7,250 nt of DNA from an uncultured Anaerosacchariphilus sp. (GTDB lineage Bacteria > Bacillota > Clostridia > Lachnospirales > Lachnospiraceae), in NCBI GenBank assembly GCA_934373375.1, contig CAKROP010000104.1, forward strand, positions 1 through 7,250, given 5' to 3'. The notes below the pieces were generated by a model, which searched no databases, was not told the DNA's origin, and saw nothing but the letters and a program-made list of their open reading frames with translations. Positions within the stretch are counted from its first letter, which is position 1; each line of letters begins with the position of its first letter. Both the position numbers and the translations under genes were made by a program. This document shows, one piece after another, positions 1-7,007 of this stretch.

Positions 1-302
1 GCGTAGGGCTCCAGGGAGCCGCCGCTCCAGCCCAGCTTTTCGGCTTCTTTCTTGGTGATGAAGTTATTTGGCAGGTGGCCGTAGGCGTGGATGTAGGCGG
101 CCACGTCCTCCTTGGTAGTGTAGGTTCCGTCCTCGGTCAGGGTGGCTTCGTCTGCCTCCTGCGCCTCCGCGCTCTGCTCCGTCTGCGTCGCCTCTGCGCG
201 CTGTCCGGCATCTCCGCCGTCGCCGACCGTTCCTACAGCCCCGCAGGCCGTCAGTGTGAACGCCAGCACAAAGGCCAGAAGTCCGTTCATCCATTTTTTC
301 AT
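1..302 (-). CDS. Barnase-like guanyl-specific ribonuclease, lipoprotein form (5' part)
   Basis: This is the first 100 codons of a gene that continues past the left edge. The ATG at 302-300 has AGGAGG at 318-313, ten bases upstream. Residues 1-20 form a lipoprotein signal (MKKW start, hydrophobic core, lipobox LTAC with Cys20), followed by a low-complexity Ala/Glu/Gly/Asp linker to about residue 55. From residue 65 the sequence matches the N-terminal helices of barnase: DVAAYIHAYGHLPNNFITK, then EAEKLGW. This corresponds to barnase DYLQTYHKLPDNYITK and EAQALGW, and Lys84 matches barnase Lys27, an active-site residue. Known members are extracellular RNases that cut after guanine and are neutralised inside the cell by barstar. 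The catalytic Glu, Arg and His lie outside the window, so activity cannot be judged. A membrane-tethered RNase is inferred from the lipobox. No barstar is visible here. Confidence 0.85.
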   Translation of the reverse strand, partial: MKKWMNGLLAFVLAFTLTACGAVGTVGDGGDAGQRAEATQTEQSAEAQEADEATLTEDGTYTTKEDVAAYIHAYGHLPNNFITKKEAEKLGWSGGSLEPY

Positions 303-312
303 GATTCTGATT

Positions 313-318
313 CCTCCT
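313..318 (-). promoter_or_regulatory. Ribosome binding site of the barnase-like gene
   Basis: A perfect AGGAGG on the minus strand lies ten bases before the ATG at 302. It fixes the start of a gene that is cut by the window edge and shows that the gene can be translated independently of the upstream nuclease gene. Confidence 0.8.
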
Positions 319-372
319 CTGTAGTTCTATTTCCAAAGTAAGTTAGTATACTCTAATTCTAACCACATGCTC

Positions 373-1674
373 CTACAACCTGGTCAGATTAAAAATCCAC
401 TCCAGCCACCGCTCCACCGAGCTGGCCCGCCGGGCGATCTGCCCTTCGCTGCAGACATGCAATTCCCGCATCCGCCGGCCGATGACCTTCTTATCCGGAT
501 ACCGGCCCGTCTTAGCGCCCATGTCAAAAAACTCCGCGAAAATCCGATGCTCCAGCATCAGCTCCACCAGCTTCAGCTGCCGGGGCTTGTAATTCATCCG
601 AAAGACCCTCTCACCGAGCCCGGTCAGCCGCACCAGCACCTGACCGTCCGCATTTTCCTTCTCGAAGAGCCCCAGATACCGCCCCGCATTATAATAATAA
701 TCTGACTGCCGCAGGTCAAAATCCATCAGCTCCGCAATTTGCCCCGGCGTCATGGGATTGCCGTACAGATTCTCCAACAGAGAAATAATACGCTCCATGG
801 AGTTGGCCTGGATAAACGGAACCGACGTATCATCCATGTCATCGTCTGTCCGGATAACTGTCCGCTCCCGCACCTCCCGGAGTTCACGCAGACTGATCCG
901 TGTATCCTGCAGGGAATAATTTTTCGCCTGCACCAGCTCGATGGACGAGTAATCCTCCGGATCCGCAAACCGGTACTCAAACAGTCGATAAATCAGATTG
1001 GAATACACAGAAAAGACCAGCCGGATGGGCTTCTTCACCCGCGTCCGCCACAGCCGGTACGGGTAGTAAAGCTGCCGCACATGGAAATCGGAATGCACCA
1101 CATTTTTGGCTTCCATAATCACCACGGAACGGGCGTTTTCAAAGCCGCCGTCGATCTCGCACTGGGCATTTTCCACATGAATCTGCTGCGCCGCGCCCCG
1201 CACCGTATGAACCCGGAAGTCGAAGATGCCCGTCCCCATGCGGCCATTAAAGGTAGCGTCATTTCGCCCGTCCCCCAGAAAATCATCGAGAATCCCGGAC
1301 AGGGTCAGCGCGTGGATGGCGTTGGCCTCTGAGCTGATGTTATTGATATCGATGGACTCGTACTCCGGCATGTCCACATGGGTCATCCGTGCCACAGGCT
1401 CATGGAGCTCCGGAATCGGCTCATACAGCAGGAACTCTCCCATCACATAGGAAGTCCGACTGTCCGGCAAAAGATTCAGCTTCTGCTTCCGAAGGGCGTC
1501 CGGCAGTGCGTCGGAGCTGTCCCATTTGGCCATCAGGCGCGGCTCCCGAAATTCCCGGATCTGGTCCGCCTTGATTCTGTATACACCATTTTTCTCCACC
1601 TCTTCTGCGATGGGGTATTTCTCCAGAAGCCGTTTCCAGGCCTCATTTGCAGAAAGCGTCGTCTTCTCCGCCAT
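373..1674 (-). CDS. PD-(D/E)XK restriction-endonuclease-like protein with C-terminal winged helix
   Basis: This 433-residue protein resembles type II restriction endonucleases. The N-terminal part (about 20-100) carries a family-typical REPRLMAKWD stretch at 43-52. The nuclease core shows QCEIDGG at 171-177 and VIMEAKN at 185-191, giving Asp175, Glu188 and Lys190 as the PD-(D/E)XK triad. Glu116 in SSEANAI is a plausible helix-A acidic residue, and RQLYYPYRLW at 200-209 follows the core. Residues 293-360 look like a winged helix (QIAELMDFDLRQSDYYYNAG, then a wing ending LTGLGERVF), probably for DNA recognition. A conserved-looking tail ends RRASSVERWLEWIFNL. The ATG at 1674 has GAGG at 1685-1682, seven bases away. 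The gene lies 51 bp behind the DUF5688-like gene and is probably cotranscribed with it. No methyltransferase is adjacent. DNA cleavage is inferred from the motif, and the target site is unknown. The full length and intact triad argue against a pseudogene. Confidence 0.8.
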   Translation of the reverse strand: MAEKTTLSANEAWKRLLEKYPIAEEVEKNGVYRIKADQIREFREPRLMAKWDSSDALPDALRKQKLNLLPDSRTSYVMGEFLLYEPIPELHEPVARMTHVDMPEYESIDINNISSEANAIHALTLSGILDDFLGDGRNDATFNGRMGTGIFDFRVHTVRGAAQQIHVENAQCEIDGGFENARSVVIMEAKNVVHSDFHVRQLYYPYRLWRTRVKKPIRLVFSVYSNLIYRLFEYRFADPEDYSSIELVQAKNYSLQDTRISLRELREVRERTVIRTDDDMDDTSVPFIQANSMERIISLLENLYGNPMTPGQIAELMDFDLRQSDYYYNAGRYLGLFEKENADGQVLVRLTGLGERVFRMNYKPRQLKLVELMLEHRIFAEFFDMGAKTGRYPDKKVIGRRMRELHVCSEGQIARRASSVERWLEWIFNLTRL

Positions 1675-1725
1675 ATCGGTACCTCATTATTTCCCATAAA
1701 AGAACTGTTCTATAAAACCACATTT

Positions 1726-2721
1726 TTAAAATTCGACTGTCTTAAAGCTCCCATCCTCCGCATTATAGAAGAATACCTTCTGTGACAGCCGCTCCTCTTC
1801 GCCGCAGGTGCGGTTCAGATGCTTCAGGCTCCGCAGAATCCGGATGGGAAGAATACTCCCGGCCGGATGAATGCAGGCCTCGTGGACACTTGTAAACGCC
1901 ACATAATAGCTTCCGCCCGACAGCTTGGCCAGCCGTTCCTTCACACCCGGATAAAACATGGCGATGGCTCCGTTCAGCTTCCGGGTGGTGGTCAGAAGCG
2001 GCGCGCGCTCCGGACTGAGCATCTGAATTCCACTGTTTTCCGACATGAATTCTCCCTTTTCATAGGGAGCGCCTACACAATCCATGGGATCCAGATACAG
2101 GCGCGGCGGTGCCGTCACGTAGGTGTTCAGCATGGCGTCCTTCCAGACGCGCTTTCTGGGCAGTCTCCAGCTGTCCACGGTCGTTCTGGGCACCTTTATG
2201 GTTCCCAGGCCATTTTCACCGTCATACACGGTCAGATAGAGTACCAGAGCCATGTCACCGTACCGCTCATATACATACTCCTTGAGTTCCCGTCTGCAGT
2301 CGCTGAAATAGGTGGGCCGAATCAGCAGCTTGTCCCTGATCAGCTCATAATTCTGCATCTGTTCCAGCACGCCGGTCTCCAGCATCTCACCTGCCGCTTT
2401 TATGCTGCCCTGCACATAGTGCCAGACGCTGTCCCAGCCCTCTTCCTCCTGCCGGTCATAAAGCTCTTCCAGGGAAAACCGGGAAACCTGTGAGAGCTTC
2501 TCGCTTTTTGCTTTGGTAACCGTCACATAATCGCCGAGCAGCACGCCGGATTCCGTCTGATTGTACCGCAGATTCGTCTCCCTTACAAACTGCTCGTCGT
2601 ACCCCTCATCTCCATCTGAAAGGCCTTCCGGGTAAAACTGAATCTCGCCGGGCTTCACTCCCAGATCCTTCTTTTCCGTAAGCCGGGTCAGAAAATTGCT
2701 GCAAAACTCCTGATATGTCAC
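1726..2721 (-). CDS. DUF5688-like protein of unknown function
   Basis: The protein has 331 residues and no signal peptide or membrane segment, so it is probably cytoplasmic. The start is GTG (2721-2719), chosen because AGGAGG lies at 2734-2729 with a seven-base spacer. The nearest ATG (2727-2725) reads ATG-GCG-TGA and is dead. The C-terminal half looks like the DUF5688 family: DMALVLYLTVYDGENGLGTI at 156-175, then PLLTTTRKLNGAIAMFYPGV at 241-260, then the hallmark-like segment SYYVAFTSVHEACIHP at 271-286, and a closing KVFFYNAEDGSF. The N-terminal third (about 20-70) is more divergent. No catalytic motif is evident and the family has no function known to me. It opens a likely operon with the nuclease gene 51 bp downstream. 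A role as regulator or partner of that nuclease is only a guess from position. Family assignment is from recalled similarity. Confidence 0.75.
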   Translation of the reverse strand: MTYQEFCSNFLTRLTEKKDLGVKPGEIQFYPEGLSDGDEGYDEQFVRETNLRYNQTESGVLLGDYVTVTKAKSEKLSQVSRFSLEELYDRQEEEGWDSVWHYVQGSIKAAGEMLETGVLEQMQNYELIRDKLLIRPTYFSDCRRELKEYVYERYGDMALVLYLTVYDGENGLGTIKVPRTTVDSWRLPRKRVWKDAMLNTYVTAPPRLYLDPMDCVGAPYEKGEFMSENSGIQMLSPERAPLLTTTRKLNGAIAMFYPGVKERLAKLSGGSYYVAFTSVHEACIHPAGSILPIRILRSLKHLNRTCGEEERLSQKVFFYNAEDGSFKTVEF

Positions 2722-2728
2722 GCCATAT

Positions 2729-2734
2729 CCTCCT
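2729..2734 (-). promoter_or_regulatory. Ribosome binding site that fixes the GTG start
   Basis: A perfect AGGAGG lies seven bases before the GTG at 2721. Only the GTG gives a long reading frame from this site, so it decides the start of the DUF5688-like gene. Confidence 0.8.
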
Positions 2735-2782
2735 TTATTTTAGCTGTATTGGTTCGAACTTTCAACCTTCTTATCTTCTGTA

Positions 2783-2794
2783 GGTGTAGACACC
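2783..2794. repeat. 12-bp dyad in the leader of the DUF5688-like gene
   Basis: GGTGTAGACACC has five-base arms GGTGT/ACACC around AG. It lies about 60 bases upstream of the GTG start and about 100 bases inside the predicted transcript. It could be a protein-binding operator or a tiny hairpin. A dyad this size can arise by chance, so function is unproven. Confidence 0.3.
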
Positions 2795-2903
2795 CGGTGA
2801 GCAATGAATTTTGCACGGGCTTTTGAAGCTTGTTTGTCAAAAAAATCATGGGATCATTGGGAAGAAGCGCCCCTGTGATACAAAAGATTAATCTGATAGT
2901 TAA

Positions 2904-2932
2904 AGAATAGCATATTGTAATGTTTTTGTAAA
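2904..2932 (-). promoter_or_regulatory. Sigma-A-type promoter for the DUF5688/nuclease operon
   Basis: On the minus strand, TTTACA at 2932-2927 (one mismatch to the -35 consensus) is followed by a 17-base spacer and TATTCT at 2909-2904 (four of six to the -10 consensus). TGC sits directly before the -10, making it an extended -10. The region is AT-rich and lies between the terminator of the transporter operon and the DUF5688-like gene. Transcription would start near 2897 and give an untranslated leader of about 175 nt. In the leader I see the dyad at 2783-2794 but no riboswitch or T-box that I recognise. Confidence 0.6.
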
Positions 2933-3030
2933 TCATTTCCATCCAGCAGATTTCGTAACGATTCGACAATGCCTTTACTTTTCCGCTAAAAGTCTGCTCT
3001 ATATCATGAAAGCTTTATACTTGCACCCAT

Positions 3031-3096
3031 AAAAAACGTGGTCCGTAATCCCTCCACTGATTCTGCAGTAAAACCGAGGTTATCACTTTCCACGTT
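3031..3096 (-). terminator. Large intrinsic terminator of the uptake operon
   Basis: The minus-strand RNA begins 17 bases after the ATPase stop codon. The outer stem AACGUGG/CCACGUU (3096-3090 with 3041-3035) encloses GUGAU/AUUAC, then CCUC/GAGG, then an apical ACUG/CAGU stem with a CAGAAU loop. The 3' arm runs straight into a tract of six U (3036-3031). One inner pair is G-U in this strand but would be an A/C mismatch in the opposite strand, which supports the minus-strand reading. It separates the transporter operon from the genes to its left. Confidence 0.8.
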
Positions 3097-3112
3097 CTCT
3101 TCTGATTTTCTA

Positions 3113-4228
3113 CTATATTTCTTCTAATTTACCCTGCCGTGCCGCATACTCCTTAAGCTCGCACAGCCCTGCCGCCATCCCGGCCTCTGCGCCTGTCTCA
3201 GGAAGTTCCACGGTACAAACCACCCGTTCACAGCCATCCATGAGCCGTTTCGCCTCCGCAATCTGCTCCTCTCCGATCGTCTGAAAAGCCGATACCCTCA
3301 CCGTCTGCACTGCCAGCGCCTTCGCCGACGGATAATCCAGATCATTTTCCCATAAGATCCCGGCCGCAAAGGGGATCCGCTCCCGCTGAAGCTTTCGGAA
3401 CACCGCCGTACCCGTGCCATTTCCGGCGATAACAAAGACCCGCGGCTCCCCATCCACAGCCGGGAGCTCCAGGTTGCCGGTCAGCTCATCGTAGTTTCCC
3501 ACGGTCATGCCATACAGCTTCGGAATATACCCTTCGGTGAAAATCTCCTCTGGCGTCCCGAACCGATCCACCTTATCGCCCCGCACGCAGGCAATTTTAT
3601 CGGAGATACGGCCTGCCAGATCCAGTTCATGTAAGGACATGATGACAGACAGATTTCTTGTCCGTGACATATTTTGAATAATGGAAAGGAATTCCAGTTT
3701 GTAACGGATATCCAGAAACGAAGTGGGCTCGTCCAGAACGATAATATCCGGCTGCTGGCAGAGCGCCCGGGCCAGCATGACCCGCTGCTTCTGACCGTCA
3801 CTGGTCTTCGTATAATCCCGATCTGCCAGCTCATGGATATGCACCAGATCCATGGCCTCGTCCACCACGGCCCAGTCCTCCCCGGAGAGTACGCCGAATT
3901 TTCCCGTATAGGGATAGCGGCCTGTGGAAACCACATCCCGGCAGGTCATCATTTCCGGGTGGATGCGCTCGGTCAGCACCACCGAAAGCTTCTGAGACAG
4001 TTCCTTGCCGCTCAAATCCCCCATAGCCTTGCCGTCCAGCACCGCCACGCCGCCTAAAGGAGCCAGCTGTCTTATGATACTTTTCAGAATCGTAGTCTTT
4101 CCTGCGCCATTGGGTCCGATGAGGGTCAGGATCTCGCCCTTTTTCAGGCTGATTTTAATATCTTTGATCAGGGGAATGCCGTGGTAGCCGACCGTCAGCC
4201 CTTCCGTGTAGAAATAATACGTATCCAT
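3113..4228 (-). CDS. FecE/BtuD-type ABC transporter ATPase with C-terminal extension
   Basis: This 371-residue protein hydrolyses ATP to drive import through the permease encoded just upstream. The nucleotide-binding domain fills about residues 5-250. It shows Walker A GPNGAGKTT at 38-46, a signature helix around TSDGQKQRV at 142-150, Walker B and following residues DIIVLDEPTSFLD at 161-173, and the switch His200 in MSLHELDLA. The signature reads SDGQ instead of SGGQ, which I recall in some clostridial FecE homologues. Residues about 262-371 form an extra domain not found in classical 250-260-residue FecE proteins. It opens with a beta strand and glycine-rich turn (RVFVIAGNGTGTAVFRKL), suggesting a Rossmann-like fold with a sensing or regulatory role (inference). 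The ATG at 4228 is 4 bp past the permease stop, with AGGAG-type sequence inside the permease end. The substrate is inferred to be an iron complex or heme. Confidence 0.9.
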   Translation of the reverse strand: MDTYYFYTEGLTVGYHGIPLIKDIKISLKKGEILTLIGPNGAGKTTILKSIIRQLAPLGGVAVLDGKAMGDLSGKELSQKLSVVLTERIHPEMMTCRDVVSTGRYPYTGKFGVLSGEDWAVVDEAMDLVHIHELADRDYTKTSDGQKQRVMLARALCQQPDIIVLDEPTSFLDIRYKLEFLSIIQNMSRTRNLSVIMSLHELDLAGRISDKIACVRGDKVDRFGTPEEIFTEGYIPKLYGMTVGNYDELTGNLELPAVDGEPRVFVIAGNGTGTAVFRKLQRERIPFAAGILWENDLDYPSAKALAVQTVRVSAFQTIGEEQIAEAKRLMDGCERVVCTVELPETGAEAGMAAGLCELKEYAARQGKLEEI

Positions 4229-4232
4229 ATGT

Positions 4233-5276
4233 CTACTCAGCCCTCTCCTTCTTTCTGTGAATCATAATATAGATGACCACCGGCGCGCCAAATACTGCTG
4301 TCACCGTACTGATGGACAATTCGGTGGGGGCAAACATGGTCCGGGCCAGCAGATCGCAGAACAGACAGAAAGCCGCCCCGCCCAGGAAGCAGGCCGGTAT
4401 CATCAGGATGGGCTTCGCCGTCCCGAATAAATTCTTGACCAGGTGCGGCACCGCGATTCCCACGAAGGACACCGGGCCCGCAAAGGCCGTCACGCAGGCG
4501 GACAGGACACTGGACAACAGCACCAGCAGAATCCGGAACACCTGCACGTTCAGACCCATATTTTTTGCGTAGGCCTCGCCCATCTGATAAGCACTGATGG
4601 GCTTGGACATGAGAAAGACACAGATAGCCGTGATACCCACCACGATGGCCATAATCAGCACATTGTCCCAGGTCATGCCGGAAAAGCTTCCCTTGGACCA
4701 ATTGTGCAGATTGACGATGTCCGCGTCGTCAGCGAAGGTTACGACAAAGTCCGTCACTGCCGAACAGATATAGCCAATCATGACACCGCTGACGATGAGC
4801 ATGGACATCTGATCCATCACCTTCGACATGAGAATCACGAAGCCCATACAGATCATGGCTCCCACAAAGGCCGCGATGATCATGACCCAGGAGCTTAAAA
4901 CAAAAGCATTTCCCAGAGCCGCCACCATCACCAGAGCTACCACCAGCTTCGCGCCGGAAGAGATTCCCAGGGTAAATGGGCCCGCAATCGGGTTATGGAA
5001 GAAGGTCTGCAGCAGATAACCGGACAGGGCCAGGCCGCCGCCCAGGATGCCAGCTGCCGCCGCCCGGGGAAATCGGATACCCATGACGATATCCGTATAG
5101 GTATCGTCGCCTCCATTTTTGCCCAGTATCCTTGGAATCTCCGAAAGCGGAACATTTACGGTTCCGATGCAGATGCTAAGGATCAGAAAAACCAGCACCA
5201 GCAGGGCCAGTATCAAAAATGCCGCCCCGTATCTTCCTTTGTTTCGGGCATTTCTGCCGCCTGTTGTGTTACGCAT
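4233..5276 (-). CDS. FecCD/BtuC-family ABC transporter permease
   Basis: This 347-residue integral membrane protein is typical in length for the family, which imports iron-siderophores, heme or cobalamin. After a basic N-terminus, the first membrane segment spans about 17-38, with some ten hydrophobic segments in total. Family hallmarks are RFPRAAAAGILGGGLALSGYL at 68-88 (quoted without its last residue: RFPRAAAAGILGGGLALSGY), HNPIAGPFTLGISSGA at 94-109, the ATPase-coupling loop GEAYAKNMGLNV at 233-244, and GPVSFVGIAVPHLVK at 267-281. The ATG at 5276 is preceded by AAGGGA about ten bases upstream, and a TGA in frame 27 bases before the ATG rules out a longer protein. It follows the binding-protein gene by 102 bp and ends 4 bp before the ATPase gene. 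Only one permease gene is present, so a homodimer is expected. Confidence 0.93.
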   Translation of the reverse strand: MRNTTGGRNARNKGRYGAAFLILALLVLVFLILSICIGTVNVPLSEIPRILGKNGGDDTYTDIVMGIRFPRAAAAGILGGGLALSGYLLQTFFHNPIAGPFTLGISSGAKLVVALVMVAALGNAFVLSSWVMIIAAFVGAMICMGFVILMSKVMDQMSMLIVSGVMIGYICSAVTDFVVTFADDADIVNLHNWSKGSFSGMTWDNVLIMAIVVGITAICVFLMSKPISAYQMGEAYAKNMGLNVQVFRILLVLLSSVLSACVTAFAGPVSFVGIAVPHLVKNLFGTAKPILMIPACFLGGAAFCLFCDLLARTMFAPTELSISTVTAVFGAPVVIYIMIHRKKERAE

Positions 5277-5348
5277 CGTTCTCGTTCCCTTCTGTCACTG
5301 TGCGAATCCCCACAGCTACCGTGTCTCTGTTATCCGGCGCATACTTTC

Positions 5349-5371
5349 CGGAGCCCTCTCTTTGCGCTCCG
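5349..5371 (-). other. Small hairpin between binding-protein and permease genes
   Basis: CGGAGC/GCTCCG arms (5371-5366 with 5354-5349) enclose an 11-base loop, beginning eight bases after the binding-protein stop codon and lacking a U tract. Such intercistronic stems can protect the upstream message and favour the binding protein over the permease. That role here is only a possibility. Confidence 0.3.
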
Positions 5372-5378
5372 AATCGTA

Positions 5379-6521
5379 TCAGTTTAACCTGTAAAGATAA
5401 GTCAAATCTCCGTCGTCCCCCTCCAGCATCCGGTGAATATCCGACGTGATTGTGCCCAGCTCCATGGTGGACTGATACAGGTTCTTGGTCGTGCAGTACA
5501 CATGCCCCTCCTGCACCGCCTTGAATTTCTGAAGCAGGGGGCTCTTGGCCAGAAGCTCATCCACCGAGGAAAGCTGTCCCTCTATGGTGCTGTTGTAAAT
5601 GATGTAATCCGCGTCCTTCGCTCCAGCATAAAACTCCTCCATCTGCATGGACATGGTGGACATGGCGTCATCCTCATCTCCCAGATCCTGGAAAATGTAA
5701 GTACCGCCAGCCAGCTCAATCATTTTCGGCAGATAGTCGGCAGATTTCCGCACGTTGGCCTCGCCGTTGCTGGTGATATAGAAAAATGCCACCGTCTTAC
5801 CCGTGGCCGCCTCGCCGCTGATGGCCTCGAAGGCGTCCGCCTCTTTGGCAAAGGCCGCCTCGGCTTCCTCCTCATGGCCGGTCAGAAGGCCGTAGAGCTT
5901 CACCCACTCGGTCCGTCCCAGGGGATTCGGCTCATAACTGGAGTGATCCACCAGCACTGGAATTCCAAACTTTTCCAGCTGTTCCTGTACCTCCGGCGTG
6001 TGGGAAATCATGGTATTCTCGATGGCCAGATCACAATTCTGGGCCAAAATCTGCTCATAATCCGGCGCAGAATATTTGCCCGCATAGAGAATGTCGCCGT
6101 TCTCCATGGCCGCCTTTGCCTCGTCGATATACCAGCCCTCCGTCTTGGTGCCGCTGAACCTGATGGTATCCAGGGCGTCCAGGGACACAAACATGTCCAT
6201 AACTGCTGAAGCCACCAGATATATATTCTGAATGGGCTGCTGTAACACGGTGATATCCTTCGCCAGATCTGCCGGCGCTTCCTTCCCTTCCGGGACTACC
6301 AGGAAGCGTCCTCCGTCTGTGATGGTGATCAGCGCGTAGCCGCCTTCATAATTGTCAATGGTAAATTTCTGCGCGTATTCCAGTTCCGTGCTGTCTGTAT
6401 AGGTCAGCTCGTCACTGATATCCGTGCTGTTCTCTCCTGAATCGGATCCGCCTGCCCCGCAGGCTGCAAGCCCCAGACTCATTGCCAGACACAGCGCAAG
6501 TGCCGTCAGTCTCTTTTTCAT
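5379..6521 (-). CDS. Lipoprotein solute-binding protein of iron/heme ABC transporter (TroA/FhuD-like fold)
   Basis: This 380-residue protein is anchored outside the membrane by a lipid. Its signal (MKKRLTALALCLAMSLGLAAC) ends in lipobox LAAC with Cys21, followed by a Gly/Ser/Asp linker to about residue 40. The body fits the two-lobed periplasmic-binding fold used with FecCD permeases: FTIDNYEGGYALITI at 53-67, the first lobe with DITVLQQPIQNIYLVASA, an interlobe region around NCDLAIENTMISHTPEVQEQL at 162-182 (key part LAIENTMISH), SYEPNPLGRTEWVKLYG at 195-211, and the second lobe with GKTVAFFYITSNG and DADYIIYNST. The conserved-looking GRTEW segment contains a Glu of the kind that can dock on permease arginines. 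The start overlaps the preceding stop as ATGA, and GAGGA lies ten bases upstream, so translation is probably coupled. An iron-complex or heme ligand is inferred from the NEAT-like neighbours. Cobalamin is less likely. Confidence 0.88.
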   Translation of the reverse strand: MKKRLTALALCLAMSLGLAACGAGGSDSGENSTDISDELTYTDSTELEYAQKFTIDNYEGGYALITITDGGRFLVVPEGKEAPADLAKDITVLQQPIQNIYLVASAVMDMFVSLDALDTIRFSGTKTEGWYIDEAKAAMENGDILYAGKYSAPDYEQILAQNCDLAIENTMISHTPEVQEQLEKFGIPVLVDHSSYEPNPLGRTEWVKLYGLLTGHEEEAEAAFAKEADAFEAISGEAATGKTVAFFYITSNGEANVRKSADYLPKMIELAGGTYIFQDLGDEDDAMSTMSMQMEEFYAGAKDADYIIYNSTIEGQLSSVDELLAKSPLLQKFKAVQEGHVYCTTKNLYQSTMELGTITSDIHRMLEGDDGDLTYLYRLN

Positions 6522-6976
6522 GCTTTCGTATTCCTCTTTTTCCGCATTACAGTCGCTGCAATCGCTGCCGCTACTACGATAATCACGATACCTGCTGCCG
6601 CCGTGGTGGAACCCGAGCCACCCGTGCTGCCGCCGTTCTCTCCCTTGATAGAATCCGACACAAAGGTCAGCGTATATTCTACCTCATGGGGCGTACTCAT
6701 GGCCGTGGTATCACCAATCACATCGATCTCCTCGTCAAACACATCTACCGGAATCTCAAAGACAGAATGTTCCTCTGTACTCACCGGAAGATATTTCTCG
6801 CCGCCCACGATCATATAATCGTAATGATTGCTGCTCCAGGTAATCTGTGCGGTTGCCTGTCCGTCCTCTACGGACAACGCGGTGGGCGACTCAATGGTGG
6901 CCCGGCCACTGCCGCCCTCCATAGTCACTTCTACTGTGTAATTCCCGTCTGCCAGCTGTAATTCATCGATTGTCAT
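6518..6976 (-). CDS. Small NEAT-like surface protein with C-terminal membrane anchor
   Basis: The protein has 152 residues. Residues 7-105 resemble a NEAT-type beta-sandwich, the domain that binds heme in iron-regulated surface proteins: LADGNYTVEV, a strand around ATAQITWSSNHYDYMIV, KYLPV, SVFEIPVDVFDEEIDV, and PHEVEYTLTF as last strand. A Gly/Ser linker (112-125) leads to a hydrophobic segment at about 127-143 and a basic tail (RKKRNTKA). If aligned with the neighbouring NEAT-like fragment, the usual heme-ligand Tyr of the last strand is a Thr here, so any heme binding would differ from the classical mode. The ATG at 6976 has GAGGGG at 6989-6984, and an in-frame TAA shortly upstream excludes extension. 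No N-terminal signal peptide is present, which is odd for a surface protein. The gene ends within the start of the binding-protein gene (4-bp overlap). NEAT assignment is by pattern and moderate. Confidence 0.7.
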   Translation of the reverse strand: MTIDELQLADGNYTVEVTMEGGSGRATIESPTALSVEDGQATAQITWSSNHYDYMIVGGEKYLPVSTEEHSVFEIPVDVFDEEIDVIGDTTAMSTPHEVEYTLTFVSDSIKGENGGSTGGSGSTTAAAGIVIIVVAAAIAATVMRKKRNTKA

Positions 6977-7007
6977 AGCTTTACCCCTCGAATCTTATTT
7001 GAACAAG

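Noticed and set aside
345..350. TATACT as a -10 element for the barnase-like gene, inside an AGTATACT palindrome
   Set aside because: No acceptable -35 sequence lies 16-19 bases upstream on the minus strand, so an independent promoter cannot be supported. Read-through from the nuclease gene remains possible.
1701..1711. AGAAC-T-GTTCT dyad between the DUF5688-like and nuclease genes
   Set aside because: A palindrome with five-base arms and a one-base centre is expected several times by chance in a window of this size, and its spacing is too tight for an RNA hairpin.
367..2493. Long plus-strand open frames opposite the nuclease and DUF5688-like genes
   Set aside because: They run antisense to well-supported genes, have no ribosome binding sites, and their proteins are rich in His, Pro and Arg in the way typical of antisense frames in GC-rich genes.
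2751..2760. GGTTCGAACT in the leader, resembling the T-arm of a tRNA or an integrase attachment core
   Set aside because: There is no acceptor stem, anticodon arm or CCA-type end around it, and no integrase or repeat copy in the window.
2718..2969. 83-codon open frame on the minus strand, ending in a 4-bp overlap with the GTG of the DUF5688-like gene
   Set aside because: It covers the promoter and AT-rich leader, has no good ribosome binding site, and its protein shows no recognisable pattern. Its last codons are just the ATG-GCG-TGA created by the ribosome binding region of the next gene.
4443..4898. Plus-strand open frame opposite the permease gene, rich in His and Gly
   Set aside because: It is the complement of a clear FecCD membrane protein. 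The His-rich pattern comes from reading hydrophobic codons in antisense.
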